From: JADLDB01 sp040752975
GTDB lineage: Bacteria > Myxococcota > Myxococcia > Myxococcales > Myxococcaceae
Length of the DNA stretch: 64,000 nucleotides
Direction: 5' to 3'
Assembly: GCA_040752975.1 (NCBI GenBank)
Contig: JBFMHF010000002.1
Coordinates: forward strand, 71,701-135,700
Shown: positions 28,148 to 35,726 of the stretch, one piece after another
Layout: each line of letters opens with the position of its first letter
Numbering within the stretch: the stretch's first letter is position 1
Made by a program: the position numbers and the translations under genes
The notes under the pieces: generated by a model
Told to the model about the DNA's origin: nothing
The model's input: the letters and a program-made list of their open reading frames with translations, nothing else
Databases searched by the model: none

Positions 28148-28425
28148 CGCTCCTCCACGTCGAAGACCAGCTCGCCCGGGCGCACGTAGCCCAGCTCTTC
28201 CCTCGCCGCCCGCTCCAGGGCCCTCGCGTCGTCGCGCAGCGCGTCCACCTCACGGCGCAGGCGAACGTTGTCCTGCGAGAGCTTCGCGTTGCGCGCCTCC
28301 AGGGTCTCCACGTCCTTCTTCAGGCGCCAGTACCGGCGGAAGCCCCCTTCGGCGACGGCGGATCCCCCGGCGAGCACCAGCGCGACGATCACCGCAGCCC
28401 AGACCACTTGTCGCCGACGCGCCAT
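28144..28425 (-). CDS. ftsB: FtsB/DivIC-family septum formation initiator
   Basis: 93 residues: a single N-terminal membrane helix (VVWAAVIVALVLAGGSAVA), then a leucine-zipper coiled coil (~30-75) and the C-terminal ARALERAAREELGYVRPGELVFDV, which matches the conserved FtsB/DivIC tail. It would join FtsL and FtsQ in the divisome at the inner membrane. First gene of a leftward chain of two GGDEF genes, a binding lipoprotein and a methyltransferase. Confidence 0.88.
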   Translation of the reverse strand: MARRRQVVWAAVIVALVLAGGSAVAEGGFRRYWRLKKDVETLEARNAKLSQDNVRLRREVDALRDDARALERAAREELGYVRPGELVFDVEER

Positions 28426-28510
28426 GAGTCGTGAAGCAAGGTACCAGCGAGCCCAAGCTCGGCAAGAAAACCGCTACAGGTTGCAACGCGTCGTCGGGCC
28501 CGCGAATGGG

Positions 28511-28516
28511 TAGGCT
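28511..28516 (+). promoter_or_regulatory. -10-like TAGGCT close to start
   Basis: TAGGCT lies 11 bases before the ATG at 28528. It matches the pattern of short-leader promoters seen elsewhere in the window (TACACT, TAGCCT). No clear -35 is present, so the call is weak. Confidence 0.3.
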
Positions 28517-28527
28517 CGACGCCGCGC

Positions 28528-29658
28528 ATGTACGCCCCACGCCACCTCGTCTTTGCCGGCCCCGGGAAGCTGCCCGAGGAGCTCCGCCGCGTCGTCGCCA
28601 AGCGCACCGGAACCCCGCAGAGCGACCTCCCCAACCCGGCCCCCCGGCTGCTGGGGATCTTCGAGAACGCGTCGGAAGCCGAGCGGGTCGCGGCGGGCCT
28701 GCAGCGCATGAAGATCGGCGCGATGGTCGCGGGCCCCGAGCAGCCGCCCGTCGAGAAGGCGTGGGCGCTGGCCAGCTCGCTCGATCTCTTCGCGGATCGC
28801 TGGCGGGCGATGACGCCGGAGGGGGTGGTGACGCCGCTCGACCCGGCCCAGCTCGCCGCCATCACCATCGTCGACTGGCGGCCGGCCGATCGCGCCGCCG
28901 ACCGCGCCGTGCTCCTCAGGTTCCGCGACGGCAGCAGGCCGGTGCTGCTGCGCGCCAGCGCCATCGACACCGTCTCGCCCCAGGCCTTGCCGGGCAAGGC
29001 GCTGCATACGATCGGCCAGTTCCTCGACGCCTGCGCCACGACCATGCCGCCGGACACGCGCGTGCGGCAGCGCCGGCTCTCCCCCGAGGATCTCGAGGAG
29101 GCCACGCTGGGGATCGATCTCCTCCCGCTCGCCGTCGCGATGGTGGAGCTCCTCGACGAGACCCCGTACCCGCTGTCGCAGCCGCTCGCAGGCGGCGCGG
29201 CGCTCAGACGCGCCCTGCCTCCACCGCACGAAGTGCCCGCCTGGGCGCCGCCGCTGGCGGGGCTGGTGGCGTGGAGCCTCTACGCGGCGTCGCTGGCGCT
29301 GGGGCCGGTGTGCCTGCTGCTCTTGATGGTGGGCGGCATGACGGCGTCTTTCATCGCCGTCGTCTGCGGCGTGCTGGCGGGGGCCGTGGGATCGCGGAGG
29401 CTGTCGTGGGCGCAGTGGCTGGGCCACCAGCGCTGGGGCGAGCTGTCACGCATCCCCCGCTGGCCGCGGCACAAGGTGGACGGGAAGTCGGCGCCCGACT
29501 ACCGCGATCTGGTGCTCGACGCCTCGCTGCTCGCGTTCACCATCTTCGGCGCCGTCCAGGGCTCGATCGTCGAGGCGGTGCTGATCGCCCCCATGGCGGC
29601 GATCTTCGTGCTCAGCACAGCCGCGGTGTGGCTGCACTACCTGCTGCTGGCCGAGTGA
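28528..29658 (+). CDS. Membrane protein of unknown function
   Basis: 376 residues. The N-terminal ~240 are soluble and begin with a domain starting YAPRHLVFAGPGKLPEELRR that recalls proteins reading a short score or scaled signal, but I recognise no family. Four hydrophobic helices follow in two pairs (~255-300 and ~335-375), separated by a basic loop (QRWGELSRIPRWPRHK). A membrane-bound protein with a cytoplasmic head is likely. It is divergent from ftsB and convergent with metH, with only one base between the stops. Confidence 0.8.
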   Translation: MYAPRHLVFAGPGKLPEELRRVVAKRTGTPQSDLPNPAPRLLGIFENASEAERVAAGLQRMKIGAMVAGPEQPPVEKAWALASSLDLFADRWRAMTPEGVVTPLDPAQLAAITIVDWRPADRAADRAVLLRFRDGSRPVLLRASAIDTVSPQALPGKALHTIGQFLDACATTMPPDTRVRQRRLSPEDLEEATLGIDLLPLAVAMVELLDETPYPLSQPLAGGAALRRALPPPHEVPAWAPPLAGLVAWSLYAASLALGPVCLLLLMVGGMTASFIAVVCGVLAGAVGSRRLSWAQWLGHQRWGELSRIPRWPRHKVDGKSAPDYRDLVLDASLLAFTIFGAVQGSIVEAVLIAPMAAIFVLSTAAVWLHYLLLAE

Positions 29659-29659
29659 C

Positions 29660-32600
29660 TCACTGCACCGCGAAGTACGTCGCCTGCGGGTGGTGGAAGA
29701 CGAGCGCGGACACGGACGCCTCCGGATCCATCATGCAACCGTCGGTGAGGCGCACGCCGAGGGGCTCGGGCTTCAAGACCTGGAAGAGCTTCTCCTGATC
29801 CTCGAGGCGCGGGCACGCCGGGTACCCGAAGGAGTACCGCTTGCCCTGGTACTCGGCGCGGAAGCGCTCCAGCATCGTCAGCTCGGGCGCGTCCGGGAAG
29901 CCCCACATGCTGCGCAGCTGCGAATGGAGCAGCTCGGCGTAGCCCTCGGCCGTCTCGAGCGCGAGCGCCTGCACGGCGTGCATCTTCACGAAGTCGCCCT
30001 TCGCCTTGAGCTCGTCCGCCAGGGCGCGGATGCCTTCCCCCGCGGTGGTGACGAAGAGCGCGAGGTGATCGGCCGGCGCGCCGTTCTCGAGTGGAGCCAC
30101 GAAGTCGGCCAGGCACAGCTTCGACTCCTTCTCGGAGCGCTGGAACTCGAAGGTGGTGAGGCGCGCCCCTCCCGCGTCGTAGAGGTGAATGGAGTTGCCT
30201 TCACCCGCCGCCCGGAAGAACTGGAAGACGGCGCGCGGCTTCATCACGCCGCCCCGCAGCAGCGCCTTCACCTCGTCGAGCTGCTTCTTGAGCTCCAGCG
30301 CCTTGCGCCCGTCCTCCGTGTCCGCCAGCCGCGCCTCGTCAGGCGTGCCCAGCGCGCGCGCCGCCGAGCCCTTCACGCCGAAGTGACGGGTGTAGAGCAT
30401 CAGCGGGTTGATGAAGCGCCAGATGTGATCGAGCGGCGTGTTGGTGATCACGTGCCGCTCGAGGTCCGGCGGCGGGGGGCGCACGTCCAGCACGCGGATC
30501 TCCCTCGAGCGCGAGGTGTTGGTGGCGACGGTCGGAGCGGGCCGGGCGGCGCCCTCAGCCTTGAGGCGCTCCCGCCGCTCGGCCAGCTCGGCCTTGAGCT
30601 TCTCCAGCGCCCGCGGGTCGACGATCGTCTTCGCCAGCTCGAGGCCGGCCATCGCGTCCTGCGCGTAGGCCACGGTGCCTTCCGGGTAGGCCGGGGCGAT
30701 GTTCTTGTCGACGAAGTTGCGGGACAGGGCCGCGCCGCCCACGAGGATCGGGGTGCTGACGCCGGCGCGGTGGAGGTCTTCCGCGGTCGCCACCATCTGG
30801 TGAGCGCTCTTCACCAACAGCCCCGACAGGCCGACGATGTCCGGCTGGTGCTCCTTCACCGCGGCGATGAGCTGCTCGGGGGGCACCTTGATGCCCAGGT
30901 TCACCACCTGGAAGCCGTTGTTGGCGAAGATGATCTCCACCAGGTTCTTCCCGATGTCGTGCACGTCGCCCTTCACCGTGGCGAGCACCACCTTGCCGCG
31001 GGTCGCCGTGGCCGACTTGTCCATCTTCGGCTCGAGGTACGCGACGGCGGCCTTCATCACCTCGGCGCTCTGCAGCACCTCGGCGACGATCAGCTCGTTG
31101 GCGCCGAAGAGCCGCCCCACCTCGTCCATGCCGGCCATCAGGGGCCCGTTGATGATCGCCAGCGGCGCCGTGTCCTTCAGCTTCTCGTCGAGGTCCGCGA
31201 TCAACCCGTCGCGGCTGCCCTCGATGACGTAGCGCTTGAGCCGCTCGTCCAGCGGGAGATCGGCCGCGGCCGCCTTCGCGACGGGCTTCTTCTCGCGGAA
31301 GTGCGCGGCGAAGGGCGTCACCGGATCGCCCCCACGGTTGTAGAGGAGATCCTCGCAGAGCTGCTTCTCTCGCTCGGCGATCTGCGGGTAGCGCTCCAGC
31401 TTCTCGGCGTTGACCAGCGCGAGGTCGAGCCCGGCCTGCACGCAGTGGTGGAGGAAGACGGAGTTGAGGACCTCGCGCCCGGCGGTGGGCAGGCCGAAGG
31501 ACACGTTGCTGATCCCCAGCACCGTCTTGCACCGCGGGAAGCGCTGCTTGATCAGCCGAACTCCCTCGATCGTCTCGACCGCGCTGCCGACGTACGCCTG
31601 ATCGCCCGAGGCGCAGGGGAAGACGAGCGGGTCGAAGTAGATGTCTTCCGGCCGGACGCCAAAGTCCCGGGTGAGGATCTCGAAGCTGCGCTCGGCCACC
31701 TCCAGCTTCCGCTGCCGGGGCACGGCCATGCCCTTCTCGTCGATGCAGCCCACCACCAGCGCGGCGCCGTACTTCCGCGCCAGCGGCACCACGTGCTCGA
31801 AGCGCTCCAGCCCGTCCTCGAGGTTGACCGAGTTGATGATCGCCTTGCCCTGCGAGTACGTGAGCGCCAGCTCGATCACCCGGTGATCCGTGGAGTCGAT
31901 CATCAGGGGCGCGCGCACCTTCTTCACCGCCACCTCGAGGAAGCGGCGCATGTCCTCGAGCTCGTCGCGATCGGGGTTGGCGAGGCAGACGTCGACGATG
32001 GCCGCGCCCTTCTTCACCTGGGCGCGCGCGATCTCCGAGGCATCCTCGAACTGCTCGGCGACGATCAGCTCTTTGAACTTCCTGGATCCGATCACGTTGC
32101 TGCGCTCGCCGACGATCACCGGCCGCGCGTCTTCGATCTCCACGCAGTCGACGCCTGACAGCCGTGACTTCGCGGGCGGGTTCGCCACGCGCGGCTTGAG
32201 CCCCTGCACGGCCCTCGCCATCGCCTCCACGTGCCCGGCGTGGGTGCCGCAGCAGCCGCCCACCACGTTGAGCCACCCGTGCTCGGCGAAGCGGCGCAGC
32301 GAGCGCGCCAGCATCTCGGGCGTCTCGAGGTACCGGCCGTTCTCGTCCGGGAGGCCCGCGTTCGGCACGCAGGAGACAGGGAAGCGCGACATGCTGGCGA
32401 GCGTGCGGAGATGATCCGTCATGAACTCCGGGCCGGTGGCGCAGTTGAGGCCCAGGTAGAGGAGGTCGAGGTGCTCCAGCGAGGTCGCCAGCGCGTCGAC
32501 CGCCTGGCCGGCCAACATGGTGCCCATGGGCTCGATGGTGCCCGAGACCGCGATCGGCACCTGATCGCCCGCGCGCGCGAAGGCCCGCTGACAGCCGAGG

Positions 32601-33178
32601 ATCGCCGCCTTCACGTTGCGTGTGTCCTGACAGGTCTCGATCAACAGGTAGTCCACGCCGCCCTCCAGCAGCGCGAAGGCCTGGGCCTCGAACTGCTGCA
32701 CCAGCTCGTCGAAGGTGACGCCGCCGGTGACGGAGATGGCGCGCGTGGTGGGGCCCATCGAACCGGCCACCCAGCGCGGGCGCTCGGGCGTCGAGAACTT
32801 CTGCGCAGCCTCGCGGGCCAGCTCGGCAGCCCGGCGGTTGATCTCGTGTGCCTTGTCGGCCAGACCGAACTCCGCCAGCACCAGCGGCGTCCCTCCGAAG
32901 GTGTCCGTCTCGGTCACGTCGGCGCCTGCGGCGAAGTACGCCTCGTGCATCGAGCGGATCAGCTCGGGCCGCGTCAGCACCAGGACTTCGTTGCACCCCT
33001 CGAACTGGGCTCCTCCAAAGTCGCCCGCCTTGAGGTGCTGGCTCTGCAGCCAGGTGCCGGTCGCGCCGTCCAGCACCAGCACGCGCTCTTTCAACGCGGC
33101 CTTGAGCGCCTCGACGCGGCGCGCGCGCGCAGCCTTGAGCTCGGGTGCCAGGGCGTAGACGCGAGGGGTGGCGGTCAT
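29660..33178 (-). CDS. metH: Cobalamin-dependent methionine synthase
   Basis: 1172 residues with the complete MetH domain order: homocysteine-binding domain (LVLDGATGTWLQ; zinc Cys in GLNCATG and GGCCGTH), pterin-binding domain (VIGERSNVIGSRKF; INSVNLEDG), cap, cobalamin domain with the DxHxxG motif in GDVHDIGKNLVEI, and the C-terminal AdoMet reactivation domain (RYSFGYPACPRLEDQ). It methylates homocysteine with 5-methyltetrahydrofolate. ATG 33178 overlaps the stop of the ArsR/methyltransferase gene by 4 bases, so the two are coupled. No cobalamin riboswitch is seen upstream. Confidence 0.97.
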   Translation of the reverse strand: MTATPRVYALAPELKAARARRVEALKAALKERVLVLDGATGTWLQSQHLKAGDFGGAQFEGCNEVLVLTRPELIRSMHEAYFAAGADVTETDTFGGTPLVLAEFGLADKAHEINRRAAELAREAAQKFSTPERPRWVAGSMGPTTRAISVTGGVTFDELVQQFEAQAFALLEGGVDYLLIETCQDTRNVKAAILGCQRAFARAGDQVPIAVSGTIEPMGTMLAGQAVDALATSLEHLDLLYLGLNCATGPEFMTDHLRTLASMSRFPVSCVPNAGLPDENGRYLETPEMLARSLRRFAEHGWLNVVGGCCGTHAGHVEAMARAVQGLKPRVANPPAKSRLSGVDCVEIEDARPVIVGERSNVIGSRKFKELIVAEQFEDASEIARAQVKKGAAIVDVCLANPDRDELEDMRRFLEVAVKKVRAPLMIDSTDHRVIELALTYSQGKAIINSVNLEDGLERFEHVVPLARKYGAALVVGCIDEKGMAVPRQRKLEVAERSFEILTRDFGVRPEDIYFDPLVFPCASGDQAYVGSAVETIEGVRLIKQRFPRCKTVLGISNVSFGLPTAGREVLNSVFLHHCVQAGLDLALVNAEKLERYPQIAEREKQLCEDLLYNRGGDPVTPFAAHFREKKPVAKAAAADLPLDERLKRYVIEGSRDGLIADLDEKLKDTAPLAIINGPLMAGMDEVGRLFGANELIVAEVLQSAEVMKAAVAYLEPKMDKSATATRGKVVLATVKGDVHDIGKNLVEIIFANNGFQVVNLGIKVPPEQLIAAVKEHQPDIVGLSGLLVKSAHQMVATAEDLHRAGVSTPILVGGAALSRNFVDKNIAPAYPEGTVAYAQDAMAGLELAKTIVDPRALEKLKAELAERRERLKAEGAARPAPTVATNTSRSREIRVLDVRPPPPDLERHVITNTPLDHIWRFINPLMLYTRHFGVKGSAARALGTPDEARLADTEDGRKALELKKQLDEVKALLRGGVMKPRAVFQFFRAAGEGNSIHLYDAGGARLTTFEFQRSEKESKLCLADFVAPLENGAPADHLALFVTTAGEGIRALADELKAKGDFVKMHAVQALALETAEGYAELLHSQLRSMWGFPDAPELTMLERFRAEYQGKRYSFGYPACPRLEDQEKLFQVLKPEPLGVRLTDGCMMDPEASVSALVFHHPQATYFAVQ

Positions 33179-34068
33179 TTTCGGACTCCGGTGAGGAGGA
33201 AGACTCGGAAGGGATCGCCGCCGTCTCGGCCGTAGGGGGTGACCGACACGGCCTTGAAGCCGGCCTTGAGCAGCTGCTGCTTGAGCGCCTCGGGCTCGAA
33301 GCCGAGGTGGACGTGCCCCAGACGCTCCTTCACCCACTGCTCCTGGTGCGGCATCAGCTCGAGGACGATGGCGCGGCCGCCGGGCTTGAGGATCCGCGCG
33401 GCCTCGGCGAGGACGGCCTGCGGATCCTCGACGTGGTGGAGGCTCTGGCTCACCACCACCAGGTCCTTCTTGCCCGCGCCCAGGGGCAGCTGGCGCAGAT
33501 CGGCCTCGAGGAAGGTGATGTTCGTCAGGCGTTCACGCCCCGCCCGCGCCTGCGCCTGCGACAGCGCCGCCGGGCTGCGATCGATGGCCGTCACGCGGCG
33601 CGCCCAGCGCGCCAGCTCCACCGTCAGGACGCCCGTACCGCACCCGAAGTCCACGACGTCGAGCGGCGGCAGCAGCGTGGACAGCGCCGTGGCCCACAGC
33701 ATCCACGACTGGCCGGGCTCGAGCAGCTTCTCGTTCAGGCTGGCCCGGTCCTCCCGGCGGCGCAATAGCTCGGTGAGGCGCGCCCGATCGCCGTGGCCGT
33801 CTTCCGCGTCGTGGGCGAGCCGGATCAAGGGCCAGCGCGGATCCGTCGGGGGCACCGACAGCGAGTAGTACGTGAAGCCCGCCTGCCGCTCCTCGCGGAT
33901 CAGCTCGAGCCCCTTCAGCTTCGCCAGGTGGTGCGACACCGACGACTGCCCCACCCCCACCAGCGACACCAGCTCCGACACGTTCAACGGGGCCTCCCCC
34001 ACCAGCCGGAGGATCCGCAGGCGGGTCGGGTCGCCCAGCACGCGGAAGGCGTCAGAGAGGGCTTCCAT
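33175..34068 (-). CDS. ArsR-family regulator fused to SAM methyltransferase domain
   Basis: 297 residues: a winged-helix ArsR domain (~1-95: DPTRLRILRLVGEAPLNVSELVSLVGVGQSSVSHHLAKLK) and a class I methyltransferase (~120-297: VVDFGCGTGVLTVEL, SQSLHHVEDPQAVLAEAARILKPGG). The classic metal-binding ELCVCDL is absent, so it is not a metal sensor. Its overlap with metH suggests it controls the methyl cycle, perhaps sensing SAM or SAH through the methyltransferase fold (inference). The start codon sits at the edge of an AT-rich element. Confidence 0.88.
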   Translation of the reverse strand: MEALSDAFRVLGDPTRLRILRLVGEAPLNVSELVSLVGVGQSSVSHHLAKLKGLELIREERQAGFTYYSLSVPPTDPRWPLIRLAHDAEDGHGDRARLTELLRRREDRASLNEKLLEPGQSWMLWATALSTLLPPLDVVDFGCGTGVLTVELARWARRVTAIDRSPAALSQAQARAGRERLTNITFLEADLRQLPLGAGKKDLVVVSQSLHHVEDPQAVLAEAARILKPGGRAIVLELMPHQEQWVKERLGHVHLGFEPEALKQQLLKAGFKAVSVTPYGRDGGDPFRVFLLTGVRK

Positions 34069-34092
34069 ATCGGTACATCCACATATATCGAT
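34067..34092 (-). promoter_or_regulatory. AT-rich operator/promoter of the ArsR-metH unit
   Basis: Within a GC-rich setting, two ATATCG direct repeats (34067-34072 and 34085-34090; + strand) lie 18 bp apart, the second part of ATCGAT (34087-34092). The first touches the start codon of the regulator gene at 34068. The minus strand holds GATATATG as a possible -10, which would give a leaderless or nearly leaderless mRNA. Autoregulation by the ArsR protein is an inference from position. Confidence 0.45.
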
Positions 34093-34121
34093 GCGGTCAT
34101 GGACACAAGCGCGGGGGCGAG

Positions 34122-34991
34122 ATGACGCTCAGGCAGCGGCTCGAAGGGCGGAAGGTGGGCGTCGTGCTGTCGGCCGGCTACTTCGGCTTCTACGGCCACG
34201 CGGGCTTCGTCGACGGGTTGGCGCAGGCGGGGGTGCGCGTGTCGGCCTGGGCGGGCACCTCCGCGGGCGGCATGGTGGCGGCCTTCGCGGCGGCGGGGCT
34301 CCCGACACCCCGCATCGCCGAGCTGATCCTCGCGCAGCGCCGGGATCACTTCTGGGATCCGGACTACCTCGGCATCGCGGTGGACGCGCTGAGGAAAGGC
34401 CACCGCCCCAGCGGGCTGCTCAAGGGCGCGCGCTTCAGGAAGTTGCTCGAGGACTTCCTTCCCGTACCGGACTTCTCGGGGCTCGAGACGCCGCTGGTGC
34501 TGGTAGCCACGTGCCTGTCACGGCAGGCGCCGCACGTGATGACGCAGGGCCCGCTGGCCTCGGCGATCCACGCGACCTGTGCCTACCCGGGCCTCTTCCA
34601 GGCGGTGCGCCGTGACGGCGTGTTGTTGTGGGACGGCGGCATCGTCGACAAGGCGCCGGCGCTTGCGCTGGCGGACAGTGACGTGGGCGCGTCGCTCGAC
34701 GTGCTGCTGGTGCACTACCTCCCCAGCCGAGACGGGGCGAAGGAGCCTTCGGGGGCGCTCGCCTACCCCGCGGGCATGGCCGCTGGCTTCGCCGCGATCC
34801 GTCGCGATCACTTCCGGTTGCAGCTCGAGGTGCTGAAGGCGCGCGGCGTGGAAGTGCACGTCGTCACCTCACACCTGCCGCCCGTCTCGCCGAAGACGAT
34901 GCACCACGGGCCGAAGGCAGTGGCAGCGGGGCGACAGGCCGCCCTCGACGCGCTCGCCGCTGCCCCGCGCGCCTGGTCGGGCGAAGACTGA
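34122..34991 (+). CDS. Patatin-like phospholipase
   Basis: 289 residues with the patatin signature: Gly-rich oxyanion region VVLSAGYFGFYGHAGFVDGL, nucleophile elbow AGTSAGGMVAAF with Ser, and the Asp of the catalytic dyad in WDGGIVDKAP. It should be an acyl hydrolase acting on lipids. No signal peptide is visible. It diverges from the ArsR-metH unit with 53 bp between starts. Confidence 0.9.
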   Translation: MTLRQRLEGRKVGVVLSAGYFGFYGHAGFVDGLAQAGVRVSAWAGTSAGGMVAAFAAAGLPTPRIAELILAQRRDHFWDPDYLGIAVDALRKGHRPSGLLKGARFRKLLEDFLPVPDFSGLETPLVLVATCLSRQAPHVMTQGPLASAIHATCAYPGLFQAVRRDGVLLWDGGIVDKAPALALADSDVGASLDVLLVHYLPSRDGAKEPSGALAYPAGMAAGFAAIRRDHFRLQLEVLKARGVEVHVVTSHLPPVSPKTMHHGPKAVAAGRQAALDALAAAPRAWSGED

Positions 34992-35080
34992 AGGCGCCTC
35001 GAGCTGGCTTCGCCTCGGTCGGCAAGCCGCCTGGCTTCCTTCGCAGCAGGCGTGAGTTCGAAAGTCGCGCGTGTGTCGCC

Positions 35081-35249
35081 TCACCTCCGAACCAGCTCCG
35101 CCACCGCGCGCAGCGGCTCATCGGTCCGCAGCGGCTCCTGGATCACCGCGTCCAACCCGCAGGGTGCGCAGCAGCAGCCGCGGCACCTCGGCCATCCGCG
35201 CCGTGAGCTGGGCGAACGCCCACTTCGCTTTGGCGTCGGCTCCCCTCAA
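35081..35249 (-). pseudogene. Frameshifted small ORF after the CoA-binding gene
   Basis: A TTG at 35249 overlaps the upstream stop (TTGA). The frame reads ADAKAKWAFAQLTARMAEVP then RLLLRTL; if one G is removed from the GGG near 35156, it continues LDAVIQEPLRTDEPLRAVAELVRR and stops at 35081-35083, giving about 55 residues. Codon bias and the coupled start suggest that this was one small protein or the tail of a lost gene. I recognise no family. An assembly error is possible. Confidence 0.35.
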
Positions 35250-35686
35250 CCCGCGCGCCCGGCGAAGTGTCGGTGGTCGACCAGCAGGCAGCGATCCTGC
35301 ACCACGTCGATCCCCGCCGCGATCAACCGCCTGGCCGCCTCCTCGTTGCGAATGCCCAACTGGAACCACACCGCCTTCGGGCGACTGGCGATGATGTCGT
35401 CGACGTGCGGGGGGATGTCCTGGGAGCGCCGAAAGACGTTCACCAGATCCACCGGGCCGGGGACGTCGGCGACTTTGCGGAAGACCGGCTGGCCGAGGAT
35501 GCGCGTGACGTCGGGGTAGTACACGGGCACGGGGATCACCTCGACGCCGACGCCCTGGAGGTACTCGGGCACATAGAAGGCGGCTTGATCGCGCTGCGCC
35601 TCCGTCTTGATCCCCAGCACCGCCACCCGCCTGAGCGATCGCACCAGCGCGGCGATCTCCTCGTCTTCCACCAGCTCTCTCGCCAT
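35246..35686 (-). CDS. CoA-binding (YccU-type) protein
   Basis: 146 residues of the CoA-binding Rossmann family: VAVLGIKTEAQRDQAAFYVPEYLQGVGVEVIPVP, then DLVNVFRRSQDIPPHV, KAVWFQLGIRNEEAARRLIAAGI and the ending VVQDRCLLVDHR. These small proteins resemble the CoA-binding domain of succinyl-CoA synthetase; their role is unclear, though CoA binding is expected. The gene diverges from the NlpC/P60-like gene with 40 bp between starts. Confidence 0.88.
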   Translation of the reverse strand: MARELVEDEEIAALVRSLRRVAVLGIKTEAQRDQAAFYVPEYLQGVGVEVIPVPVYYPDVTRILGQPVFRKVADVPGPVDLVNVFRRSQDIPPHVDDIIASRPKAVWFQLGIRNEEAARRLIAAGIDVVQDRCLLVDHRHFAGRAG

Positions 35687-35709
35687 GGTTGGCCAAGCCT
35701 AACCGTTGG

Positions 35710-35715
35710 CTACAC
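35710..35715 (+). promoter_or_regulatory. -10-like TACACT before the hydrolase gene
   Basis: TACACT in GGCTACACTG, 11 bases before the ATG at 35727. A possible -35 TTGGCC at 35689-35694 leaves only a 15-bp spacer. The same GCTACACT string precedes three other genes in this window. Confidence 0.4.
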
Positions 35716-35726
35716 TGCGCGCCCTG

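Noticed and set aside
24611..28189. A 1192-residue plus-strand reading frame over the two GGDEF genes
   Set aside because: A shadow frame rich in His, Arg and Gln, as expected from GC-skewed codons on the opposite strand; both GGDEF genes are well supported.
34066..34125. A SAM or SAH riboswitch upstream of the metH unit
   Set aside because: The gap to the divergent patatin gene is only 53 bp and part of it is the operator; no riboswitch core can be fitted.
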